A DNA stretch of 64,000 bases from Allobogoriella deserti (GTDB lineage: Bacteria > Actinomycetota > Actinomycetes > Actinomycetales > Actinomycetaceae). The notes beneath the pieces are model-generated. The model was given only the letters and a program-made list of their open reading frames with translations. It ran no database searches and was not told the DNA's origin. The DNA lies in the NCBI RefSeq assembly GCF_042680605.1, contig NZ_JBHUEE010000002.1:620001-684000 (forward strand), in the 5' to 3' direction. The position numbers were made by a program, and so were the translations under genes. The first letter of the stretch is position 1. Every line of letters starts with the position of its first letter. This document shows positions 57,008 through 64,000 of this stretch, piece after piece.

Positions 57008-58650
57008 GCGCAGCCGGCACGGGCGAGGAGGCGCCGGGCGCGCCGGAGTCGCCTCGGCCCGGTGAGCGGCAGGCAGCCGGCGAGCTGCCGAACACCGGTG
57101 AGCGCCAGCCGCTCGGAGACCCGCCACCGCTGGGTGAACCGCCCGTCCCGCACCATCCGCTCGGTGGCCTGCACGCCAAGTGGCGCCGCGTCCCGCTCAG
57201 CGCCCGGCTCGTCGCCATCATCACGGTCCTGCTGCTCGTGGGGCTGGCCGCGGCCGGCGCGGCGACCACAACCGTCCTGCGGGCCAACCTCGAGGGTCAG
57301 GTGGACGGACAGCTCAGCGCCGCCGTGCGTGAGCTCGGGCAGCGCCCGCCCGATCAGTTCATGGACACCGCCCCCGGCGTGCTGCCCTCCCAGTACTACG
57401 TCCGGGTCGAGCTGCAGGACGCCGGTACGCAGGAGCTGTTCAGCACCTCCACCGCGAACGAGGCGGGACGGCCCGTGCTCGACAGCGCGGACCTGGACGC
57501 CCTCGCCGACCAGCAGCAGTACGACATCGAGACCGTGCCGGGCGACGGGCCCTCGCCGTCGTGGCGGGCGGTGACGCTCCCGTTGCGCAACGTCCAGGAC
57601 GGTCCCGTCGTGGGCGCGATCACGGTCGCGCTGCCCCTGCTCGGGGTGGAGAAGACGATGGACCAGACCCGCAAGCTCGTGGTGATCTTCGGCGTCGTCA
57701 TCCTTGCCGGTGGGGCGGTCCTGGCGTGGGCCGCGGTGCGCCGATCGTTGCGTCCGCTCCGGGAGATCGAGTCGACCGCGGGGGCCATCGCCGCCGGTGA
57801 CCTCTCCCGCCGCGTGCCTGCCCTGCCGGTCAGCACCGAGGTCGGCTCGCTGGCTCGTTCACTGAATACGATGCTCGCCCAGATCGAGCAGTCGTTCGCG
57901 GACCAGGCCGCCTCCGAACGACGGATGCGCCGGTTCGTCTCCGACGCCTCCCACGAGCTGCGCACGCCGTTGTCGGCGATCCGCGGCTACGGCGAGCTGT
58001 ATCGCATGGGTGGTGTACCGCCGGAGAACCTGCCCCACGCCATGCAGCGCATCGAGTCCGAGGCCTCCCGGATGGGCAGCCTCGTCGAGGACCTGCTGCA
58101 ACTGGCCCGGCTGGACGAGGGCCGCCCGCTGACGCTCACCGAGATCGACCTGACGGCGATCGCCCGGGACGCCGCCTCCGACCTGCACGCGCAGGCGCCG
58201 GACCGGCCGGTCGCCGTCGTGCCGCTGACCGGCGAGGCGGACCATGAGGTGCCGCCCGTGACGGTGCGCGGTGACGCCGACCGGATCCGTCAGGTGGTGG
58301 CGAACCTGCTGGGCAACGTGCTGCGGCACACGCCACCCGAGAGCGGCGTCGAGGTCGCCGTCGGGCACGTCGAGCCCGGGTGGGCCCAGCTCGAGGTGCG
58401 CGACCACGGCCCCGGCATCCCGGAGGAGGACGCGGCGCGGGTGTTCGAGCGGTTCTACCGCGCCGACCCTTCGCGCGCCCGCACCTCGGGCGGCTCCGGC
58501 CTCGGTCTGGCGATCGTCGCCGGCGTCGTCGCCGCGCACGGCGGCGCGGCGCGGGTGGTCCCGACCCCCGGTGGCGGCACGACGGTGCAGGTGGCCCTGC
58601 CGGTCAGCGGCCCGATCGAGCCACGGGACGAGCCGGCGCCTCAGCTGTGA
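57004..58650 (+). CDS. Two-component sensor histidine kinase
   Basis: The 548-residue kinase has a proline-rich cytoplasmic start with repeated GERQ-like units and a first membrane helix (LSARLVAIITVLLLVGLAAAGAAT). An extracytoplasmic sensor of about 130 residues follows, then a second helix (LVVIFGVVILAGGAVLAW), a HAMP domain, and the H-box DASHELRTPLSAIRGY with His317. The ATPase motifs are NLLGNVLRHT, DHGPGIP and GGSGLGLAIV. It phosphorylates the response regulator encoded immediately upstream. The signal is unknown. Confidence 0.93.
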   Translation: MSAAGTGEEAPGAPESPRPGERQAAGELPNTGERQPLGDPPPLGEPPVPHHPLGGLHAKWRRVPLSARLVAIITVLLLVGLAAAGAATTTVLRANLEGQVDGQLSAAVRELGQRPPDQFMDTAPGVLPSQYYVRVELQDAGTQELFSTSTANEAGRPVLDSADLDALADQQQYDIETVPGDGPSPSWRAVTLPLRNVQDGPVVGAITVALPLLGVEKTMDQTRKLVVIFGVVILAGGAVLAWAAVRRSLRPLREIESTAGAIAAGDLSRRVPALPVSTEVGSLARSLNTMLAQIEQSFADQAASERRMRRFVSDASHELRTPLSAIRGYGELYRMGGVPPENLPHAMQRIESEASRMGSLVEDLLQLARLDEGRPLTLTEIDLTAIARDAASDLHAQAPDRPVAVVPLTGEADHEVPPVTVRGDADRIRQVVANLLGNVLRHTPPESGVEVAVGHVEPGWAQLEVRDHGPGIPEEDAARVFERFYRADPSRARTSGGSGLGLAIVAGVVAAHGGAARVVPTPGGGTTVQVALPVSGPIEPRDEPAPQL

Positions 58651-58665
58651 TCGCCCCTCGGGCGA
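58651..58665. terminator. Short hairpin between convergent kinase and FAD enzyme genes
   Basis: TCGCCC (58651-58656) and GGGCGA (58660-58665) form a perfect 6-bp stem with a 3-nt loop directly after the kinase stop and 9 nt before the convergent stop codon. It is the likely terminator for both. Confidence 0.5.
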
Positions 58666-58674
58666 CCAGCTCCC

Positions 58675-60363
58675 TCACCACTCCCGCTGGGCCGGGATGA
58701 TGGTTCCCGGATTGAGGTTCCGGCCGGGGTCGACGCCCTGCAGCAACGAGACCATGACGTCGGTGCCGGCCGGGGAGATGTCCTCCTCGAGCCAGTGCGC
58801 GTGGTCCGTCCCGACGCCGTGGTGGTGCGAGAGCGTCGCACCGAGGTCGACGAACGTCTGCTGGATCGCCTTCTTGACCGTCCAGTAGCGCTCGAGCTGC
58901 TCCTGCGCCCCGTCGACGCCCGGCGCGAACGCGAAGGTAAAGTACAGGCAGGCACCGGAATGGTAGCTGTGCGAGAGGTGGCACATGATGAAGCCGCGCA
59001 CCCCGATCCGCTCGAACGCCTCACGTGCCGCACGCGTGGTCGCCATGTAGACCTCCGGCAGCTTCGACCAGGGCGCCGCCGTCTCGGAGACGTCGGCAAG
59101 GCCGCCGATGTCGAGGAGGAAGTCACGGATGTAGGGGGTGTCGAACTTCTTCTGGTCGTACAGGGCACCCGGCCCCCGGCCCAGCTTGATCCCGCCGTGC
59201 CGACGCACGATCCGCCCGACGACGTTCTTCTCCGCCTTGACCTTGCCGGCGCCGCCCTCGTACCCGATGTAGGACAGGCACGCCTGCTCCAGGTCCCAGC
59301 CGCGCCGGGCCAGCACGTCGAACAGCGCCTGCTGCGCCTTGCCCTTGAGCCCGGCGGACTCCTTCTGGGTGGACAGCGAGAACTGCGTCTCGTTGGCGTC
59401 GGAGACGCGGGTGACCGTCGGTGCGGCGTCGGAGACGGAGATCTCCTGCATCGCGGCCAGTGCCGCGTCCCACGAGGGGTACAGGTAGGCGATGATGTCG
59501 CGGTTCTCCGGCAGCCGGTGCACGTGCACCCACGCCTCAGTAACCACACCGAGACGCCCTTCGGAGCCGAGGATCATCTCGCGCACGCTCGGACCGGTGG
59601 ACGTGGACGGCAGCGGCCGCAGCACCACGACCTTGCCGGGCTGGACCATCCGCAGGCCGCGGGTGATGTCGGCGATGTCGCCGTACTTGTCCGACTGCAT
59701 GCCGGAGGACCGGGTCGCGATCCACCCGCCGAGGGTGGAGTGACGGAAGCTGTCCGGCTGATGGCCGACGGTCCAGCCGCGGGAGTTGAGCTGGTCTTCC
59801 ATGTCCGGCCCCTGGACGCCGGCCTGGATCCGGGCGAGGCCGGCCTCCTCGTCGACCTCGAGCACACGGTTCATCCGGCCCAGGTCGAGCGAGACGACGG
59901 TGCGCTGCTCGTCGGCCGGCGGCGTGAGCGAACCGGAGATGTTCGACCCACCGCCGAAGGGGATGAGAACGGCGTCGGCCGCGACGACGGCGTCAACCAC
60001 CGCCTGCACCTGCGACTCGTCGGCGGGGTAGACGACGACGTCCGGCACGCGCGGCAGGTCACCGGCACGGACCCGCACCAGGTCGGGCAGGCCCTTGCCG
60101 TAGGTGTGGATGACCCGCTCGAGGTCGTCGTCGCGGACGTGCTCACGCCCGACGGCGGCGGTCAGCGTGCCGGTCAGTTCCTCGCCGATCCGGGGAGCGG
60201 GAACGTCGAGGTCGTCGAAGTTCGGCGGGGGACTGCCCGGGGCGTTGAGGTCGATACCGACCTTGTCGTAGACGAACGGGGCCATCTTGGGCTTGTCGCG
60301 GTGGTTGAACGCGACGCCCTCCACGCCCCATCCCCACCACTTCTGGTGCGCCACCCCGGTCAC
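58675..60363 (-). CDS. Alkyldihydroxyacetonephosphate-synthase-like FAD enzyme
   Basis: The 562-residue flavoenzyme has a p-cresol-methylhydroxylase-type FAD domain (PDVVVYPADESQVQAVVDAVVAADAVLIPFGGGSNISG) and HSTLGGWIATRSSGMQSDKYGDIADI. The C-terminal CHLSHSYHSGACLYFTFAF and LGATLSHHHGVGTDHAHWL carry the His-rich active site of alkyl-DHAP synthase. That enzyme swaps the acyl chain of acyl-DHAP for a fatty alcohol and creates an ether bond. GGAGG lies 6 nt before GTG 60363, which overlaps the acyltransferase stop. It is the last gene of an operon with acyl-CoA reductase, SDR and acyltransferase genes, which supports an ether-lipid role. Confidence 0.85.
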   Translation of the reverse strand: MTGVAHQKWWGWGVEGVAFNHRDKPKMAPFVYDKVGIDLNAPGSPPPNFDDLDVPAPRIGEELTGTLTAAVGREHVRDDDLERVIHTYGKGLPDLVRVRAGDLPRVPDVVVYPADESQVQAVVDAVVAADAVLIPFGGGSNISGSLTPPADEQRTVVSLDLGRMNRVLEVDEEAGLARIQAGVQGPDMEDQLNSRGWTVGHQPDSFRHSTLGGWIATRSSGMQSDKYGDIADITRGLRMVQPGKVVVLRPLPSTSTGPSVREMILGSEGRLGVVTEAWVHVHRLPENRDIIAYLYPSWDAALAAMQEISVSDAAPTVTRVSDANETQFSLSTQKESAGLKGKAQQALFDVLARRGWDLEQACLSYIGYEGGAGKVKAEKNVVGRIVRRHGGIKLGRGPGALYDQKKFDTPYIRDFLLDIGGLADVSETAAPWSKLPEVYMATTRAAREAFERIGVRGFIMCHLSHSYHSGACLYFTFAFAPGVDGAQEQLERYWTVKKAIQQTFVDLGATLSHHHGVGTDHAHWLEEDISPAGTDVMVSLLQGVDPGRNLNPGTIIPAQREW

Positions 60364-61118
60364 GAAGCCTCCTCCTGAGCCTGCCCGCCGGGCTGCGCGG
60401 GCGGTGGGGCCGAGTCGGCCACCACGTACGGCGTCTGCATCTCGAGCATGGTGCGCACGCGCGCGGCCACACGGTCGTTGAACTCGGCGGCCTTCTCCCC
60501 CGGACGGGGGCGCATCGGCCGGCCGACGAGCATCCGCACCCGCGGTCGGCCCTCCACGGGCCAGGACCGTCCGGGCGGCATCGCGTCGTAGGCGCCGATG
60601 AGGGCGATCGGCACGCACGGGATGCTGCGCGAGACGCACACCGCCGCGGCACCGGGCTTGAAGGCCCGCATGACGCCGTCGCGCGAACGGGTGCCCTCAG
60701 GGAAGATCAGGACCGGCACGTCCTCGGCGACGAGGCGCTGCGTCAGTCCCTTGCGCTTGCGGCTGCGGCGGCTGGATCCGGCGGTGCGGTGGATCGGGTA
60801 GGTGTTGAAGAACATCGAGGTGGCGAGCTTGGTCCACCACTTGGCGTAGAAGTAGTCGGCGGCGGCGCCGACGGCCAGGTGCGAGGTGACCTCGCGGGGC
60901 AGGGAGGAGACCATGACGGCGGTGTCGAGATGGCTCGAGTGGTTCGCGACCACGACGAAGGGGCGTTCCAGCCCGTCGAGGTTGTCGAGGCCTTCGACGC
61001 TGGTGCGGGTGACGCTGTGCACCACGGGCTTGAGCACCATCCGCTGCGCCACGTAGCGGATCGCGCGGTGCCAGCCGGCGTGGTAGCGCCCGGTGCCGCC
61101 GTCGGTACGGCCACTCAT
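60360..61118 (-). CDS. Lysophospholipid/1-acylglycerol-phosphate acyltransferase (PlsC family)
   Basis: The 252-residue membrane-associated enzyme has the PlsC motifs: NHSSHLDT (the HxxxxD catalytic pair), the later FPEGTRSRDG and a VPIALIG block. It transfers an acyl chain from acyl-CoA or acyl-ACP to a glycerol phosphate or dihydroxyacetone phosphate derivative. GGAGG lies 6 nt before ATG 61118; both ends overlap neighbouring genes by 4 nt. In this operon it could acylate DHAP before the alkyl exchange, or the ether product after reduction. Confidence 0.9.
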   Translation of the reverse strand: MSGRTDGGTGRYHAGWHRAIRYVAQRMVLKPVVHSVTRTSVEGLDNLDGLERPFVVVANHSSHLDTAVMVSSLPREVTSHLAVGAAADYFYAKWWTKLATSMFFNTYPIHRTAGSSRRSRKRKGLTQRLVAEDVPVLIFPEGTRSRDGVMRAFKPGAAAVCVSRSIPCVPIALIGAYDAMPPGRSWPVEGRPRVRMLVGRPMRPRPGEKAAEFNDRVAARVRTMLEMQTPYVVADSAPPPAQPGGQAQEEAS

Positions 61119-61933
61119 GCGCGTCCTCCCTTGATGAGCGCGGTCGCTCGCCGCACGAGCGGCCGCGGGGCGTGCTCGGCGAGGAAGGCCAGCGCGGCGA
61201 ACCGCTTTGACGGCACCGACCTCACCCGACCCTTCTCGACATCCGCGAGGCACTCTTCCACGACCCGGTCCGCCTCGAGCCACAACACGTCGGGGATCGA
61301 GCCGGTGCGGATACCCGCTCTCTCGTGGAACTCCGTGCGCACCCACCCGGGCAGCAGGGTCATCACCCGCACCCCGGTACCGGCCAGCTCGAGGGCGAGC
61401 GAGTCGGAATAGGTCCGCACCCACGACTTGATCGCCGAGTATGCCCCCATCGGGATCAGACTGGCCACCGACGCGACATTGATCACGACGCCGTGCCCGC
61501 GCCCACGCATCGCCCGCGCGGCGGCGGCACCGAGGACGAGCACGGCGCGGATCATGAGGTCGACGGCGTGCTCGTGCTCCTCCGTCTCCTCGGCCACCAG
61601 GGGGATGTGCAGGCCCTTGCCGGCGTTGTTCACGAGGATCTCGACGGGCCGGTCCTCGTCAGTGAGGCGGTCGGCGACCCGATGGATGTCCTCGGTGCGG
61701 GACAGGTCGGCGACAAGGGTCTCGACCTCGACGCCGTAGCGCCACTTGAGCTGCTCGGCAGTCTTGGTCAGCCGTGCCTCGTCCCGGGCGACGAGGACGA
61801 GGTCGCAGCCCCGGACGGCGAGGGCGCGCGCGAAGGCCAGACCGATCCCGGAGGTGCCACCGGTGACCAGGCCACGGCCGCGCAGGACCGTGGCCTCCGG
61901 ACGCGGACGCTGCCGCCGCACAGTGCTGCTCAC
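61115..61933 (-). CDS. Short-chain dehydrogenase/reductase
   Basis: The 272-residue SDR has the cofactor motif LVTGGTSGIGLAFARALA, NNAGKG, the catalytic Ser in VASLIPMGAYSAIKSWVRTY (Tyr-x-x-x-Lys variant YSAIK), and the PGWV loop. GAGGAG lies 4-5 nt before GTG 61933, and the gene overlaps both neighbours by 4 nt. In an ether-lipid pathway it could reduce acyl- or alkyl-DHAP at the keto group; in a wax or fatty alcohol pathway it could reduce an aldehyde or ketone instead. Confidence 0.88.
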   Translation of the reverse strand: MSSTVRRQRPRPEATVLRGRGLVTGGTSGIGLAFARALAVRGCDLVLVARDEARLTKTAEQLKWRYGVEVETLVADLSRTEDIHRVADRLTDEDRPVEILVNNAGKGLHIPLVAEETEEHEHAVDLMIRAVLVLGAAAARAMRGRGHGVVINVASVASLIPMGAYSAIKSWVRTYSDSLALELAGTGVRVMTLLPGWVRTEFHERAGIRTGSIPDVLWLEADRVVEECLADVEKGRVRSVPSKRFAALAFLAEHAPRPLVRRATALIKGGRA

Positions 61934-64000
61934 ATCGCTCCTCGGATGCTTCGCAGGACCGGTGTCAACCGGCCCTCTGCCGTGGTCGTCCAGGTGTGTA
62001 CGGGCCATCTCCTCGCTCGGGCGTACCGGAAGAGGCCGGCGTCGGGGTTCACGGCGTTGGGGTGCCCGACCACCTCCAGCCACGGCCGGTCCGCGTAGCT
62101 GTCGCCATAAGCATAGGACGCCGCGAGGTCCATGCCGTTCTCACGCGCGTAGCGGCGCAGCCAGGCGGCCCGGGCCTCCCCCACCATCGGCGAGACCTCC
62201 AGGTGCCCAGTCCACCGTCCGGCGTCGTCCTTCTCCATCTTCCCGGCGACGATCTCGTCGAACATGGGGGCCAGCGGCTCGGCGAAGACGTCGATCTCCC
62301 CGGTGACGAGCACGGTCCGGTGACCGGCCTCCCGGTGGGCGCGGATCCGCTCCACGGCCTCGGTGAGCAGGTCCCGGCGCAACGAAGGCGTGACCTTGCT
62401 GGCGATGACGGCGCGCAACTCCTCCTCGTCCACGCCGGCGTACCGGCGCATGAACGTACGGATGAAGTCCGACCGGTCCCGCCGCTCGGCCTGGAGATAC
62501 CGGGGCAACTTCGCCATCAGGGTGGCCACCGAGACGGGCCACCGGGAGGGACGCCGCGCGGCCAGTTCCACCCAGAGGTACTGCTCGACCAGCGTGGCCG
62601 CGGCCACGGTGCGCTGCAGGTCGAAGACCGCGAGGACGTCCTCACGCCGGGGCAGCTCGGCCGGTTCCTTCGGCGCGGCCGAGGCCGAACGCGAGCGCAT
62701 CAGCCCGGGGACGCCAGGGATGTGCACGGCCTGGAGGTAGTGGCGCCAGTCGATCTCCGTCACGTCGAAGCCGTGCTCGACCTGCCGTTCCGGCGCAAGC
62801 GCGGCGTGCAGCGCCCTGGTGCGGGCGTCGTCGAAGATCACCTCGGTCTGGGTGTACGGCTGATACAGCGAGGTGAACTTCCGCAGCGTGTTCAGATCCC
62901 GGCGGGCCGTCGCCAGGCTGGACATCCACCCCCGGGTGCGGTCGTTCGCGGGCAGCCGGGACACGGTGCGGTCCGCGACGTCGACGGCCAGCTCACGCCG
63001 GCGCAACGCCCGCTCGACCGCCCCGGGGTGCGGGAAGGACCAGGCGGGGACGGCGACGTGCGCGCCGTCGGCGTCGGTGAGCGGGTGCTCGGAGAAGTAC
63101 TCCCGCACGGTCTGGACCAGTGGGCCGAGTCGCAGCGGGTTCGTGATGCCGGAACTGACCTGGTAGTAGTCCGCGTCCCCGGCCGCTGGTGGCGCGGCCG
63201 CGGCGGCCAGGATGGCGTTCACGACGAAGTCGACCGGGATGACGTCGAGCACGGTGTCCGCGAGGGCGGGGAACTCGGGGAGCAGACCGCGTCCGTAGGC
63301 GGCGATGAGCGGGTCGGCGACCTTGAAGCCGTCGATCCAGCCGGGGTACGGGTGGCGCAGCGCGGATTCGATGATCGTCGGTCGCACCACGGACAGGCGG
63401 TGCCCGGCCCCGGCCCACAGCTCCTCCGCCGCACGCTCCCCCATCGCCTTGGTGAAGGTGTACACGTCGGGCCATCCGAGCGACCGGGCACGGGTGCGGC
63501 CGTGCTCGACGAGCTGGTCCTTGACCCACTCGACCCGCAGCGCCTCCGCGGCGTCGGCGACCGCCTGGGGCCCGGCCCGGCGGTGCTCGGCCTGGGCCTT
63601 GTCGATGAGGTCACCCAGCACCCGCGGGCTGCGGGAGTCCTCCTCGACGGCGGTACGGGCGGCGAGGGCCGAGGCGAGTTCGGCGTTGCGGTCGATGTGG
63701 TGATCGAGGGTGCGCTCCTCGGCGACGCCTTTGCGCAGCCCGGCGACGTAACTGGTGGAGACGTGGACCACGTGGGGGTCCGAGCCGGTGTCTCGGAGGG
63801 CGTCGTAGAGCGAGACCGGCCCCGAGACGTTCGCGGCGAAGGCCTCGTCGACGGGCAGATCGAAGGAGACGGTGGAGGCGGAGTGGATGACGACGTCGAG
63901 GTCGCCGGGCAGCGGCGGCAGGTCGCCGAGGTCGCCGGACAGGACGGTGACCCGCTCGGCGAGGGCGGCCGTGGCCGCGTCCTCACCGACCTCCTCGCGC
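61930..64000 (-). CDS. Fatty acyl-CoA reductase fused to HAD phosphatase (5' end outside window)
   Basis: The frame is open from the right edge to its stop at 61930, giving at least 690 residues. The visible N-terminal part belongs to the NAD-binding_4 (male-sterility-type) reductases (VTVLSGDLGDLPPLPGDLDVVIHSASTVSFDL, the YTFTKAMGERAAEEL helix with catalytic Lys, and LSVVRPTIIESALRHPYPGWIDG). The C-terminal part is a HAD-like hydrolase (DVLAVFDLQRTVAAATLVEQYLW, TVLVTGEIDVFAEPLAPMFDEIVAG, GDSYADRPWLEVVGHPNAVNPD); the usual second Asp of DxDGT reads Gln here. It would supply fatty alcohol for the downstream ether-lipid enzymes. Confidence 0.85.
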   Translation of the reverse strand, partial: REEVGEDAATAALAERVTVLSGDLGDLPPLPGDLDVVIHSASTVSFDLPVDEAFAANVSGPVSLYDALRDTGSDPHVVHVSTSYVAGLRKGVAEERTLDHHIDRNAELASALAARTAVEEDSRSPRVLGDLIDKAQAEHRRAGPQAVADAAEALRVEWVKDQLVEHGRTRARSLGWPDVYTFTKAMGERAAEELWAGAGHRLSVVRPTIIESALRHPYPGWIDGFKVADPLIAAYGRGLLPEFPALADTVLDVIPVDFVVNAILAAAAAPPAAGDADYYQVSSGITNPLRLGPLVQTVREYFSEHPLTDADGAHVAVPAWSFPHPGAVERALRRRELAVDVADRTVSRLPANDRTRGWMSSLATARRDLNTLRKFTSLYQPYTQTEVIFDDARTRALHAALAPERQVEHGFDVTEIDWRHYLQAVHIPGVPGLMRSRSASAAPKEPAELPRREDVLAVFDLQRTVAAATLVEQYLWVELAARRPSRWPVSVATLMAKLPRYLQAERRDRSDFIRTFMRRYAGVDEEELRAVIASKVTPSLRRDLLTEAVERIRAHREAGHRTVLVTGEIDVFAEPLAPMFDEIVAGKMEKDDAGRWTGHLEVSPMVGEARAAWLRRYARENGMDLAASYAYGDSYADRPWLEVVGHPNAVNPDAGLFRYARARRWPVHTWTTTAEGRLTPVLRSIRGAM

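Noticed and set aside
61930..64000. A polyketide or nonribosomal thioester-reductase module
   Set aside because: No carrier-protein or adenylation domain is visible in the part present, and the C-terminal HAD domain and acyltransferase/FAD neighbours fit lipid metabolism better; the missing 5' end leaves some doubt.

Overview
The window looks like chromosome of a high-GC actinobacterium, probably of the Micrococcales type. Codon third positions are dominated by G or C. Co-transcribed genes join by 4-nt ATGA/GTGA overlaps. Many start codons lie 6-7 nt after a TANNNT-like hexamer, which suggests leaderless mRNAs. Actinobacterial markers are present: an XPB helicase and its helicase-associated partner, F420 side-chain genes (cofC/cofD), an ECF41 sigma factor and a ROK-controlled sugar ABC operon. 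No rRNA, tRNA, CRISPR array, transposase or prophage was recognised. Genus assignment is inference only.

Layout. 0-10.4 kb: housekeeping and orphan genes (phosphoesterase tail, cold-shock protein, helicase-associated protein, DUF4262, DUF2237-HIT pair, ECF41 sigma factor with its FAD oxidoreductase, aminotransferase, a small membrane protein with an HTH gene, Rieske protein). 10.4-17.9 kb: one leftward operon of ROK regulator, sugar-binding lipoprotein, two permeases and three Gfo/Idh/MocA dehydrogenases, without an ATPase gene. 18.1-30.2 kb: XPB helicase, TPM protein with PspA, nitroreductase, cofC/cofD, NYN protein, amidohydrolase, a divergent MarR/membrane-protein pair, PhzF and a metallo-beta-lactamase-fold protein. 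47.4-58.6 kb: orphan NMT1-type binding protein, Ogt with an Ada-AlkA fusion, acyl-CoA synthetase, oxidoreductases, XRE-cupin regulator and a two-component system. 58.7-64 kb: a leftward four-gene operon (acyl-CoA reductase-HAD fusion, SDR, acyltransferase, alkyl-DHAP-synthase-like FAD enzyme) that fits ether-lipid synthesis.

The centrepiece is 30.3-47.3 kb. I read it as a complete catabolic island for methoxylated aromatic acids of the syringate/vanillate/3-O-methylgallate type. A LIV-type ABC transporter would import the substrate. An aldehyde dehydrogenase could oxidise the aromatic aldehyde, and a LigM-type tetrahydrofolate-dependent O-demethylase would remove the methyl group. A VOC-fold (type I) extradiol dioxygenase would open the ring. 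A PIG-L-family hydratase (GalB-like), an RraA-fold aldolase (LigK/GalC-like) and a PrpF-family tautomerase (GalD/LigU-like) would take 4-oxalomesaconate to pyruvate and oxaloacetate. MetF and PurU would return the methyl-THF carbon to formate and free THF. A FadR-type GntR regulator and promoters sharing a GTTGACA-centred motif tie the units together. The dioxygenase is unusual: this pathway normally uses the unrelated LigAB fold, and here the usual catalytic His is replaced by Tyr.

Two 74-bp copies of a near-perfect palindromic repeat (32.8 and 53.5 kb), one of which supplies the last codons of a regulator gene, and a visibly AT-richer insert with a frameshifted secreted-protein gene (38.5-39.65 kb) are the main signs of mobile or acquired DNA.
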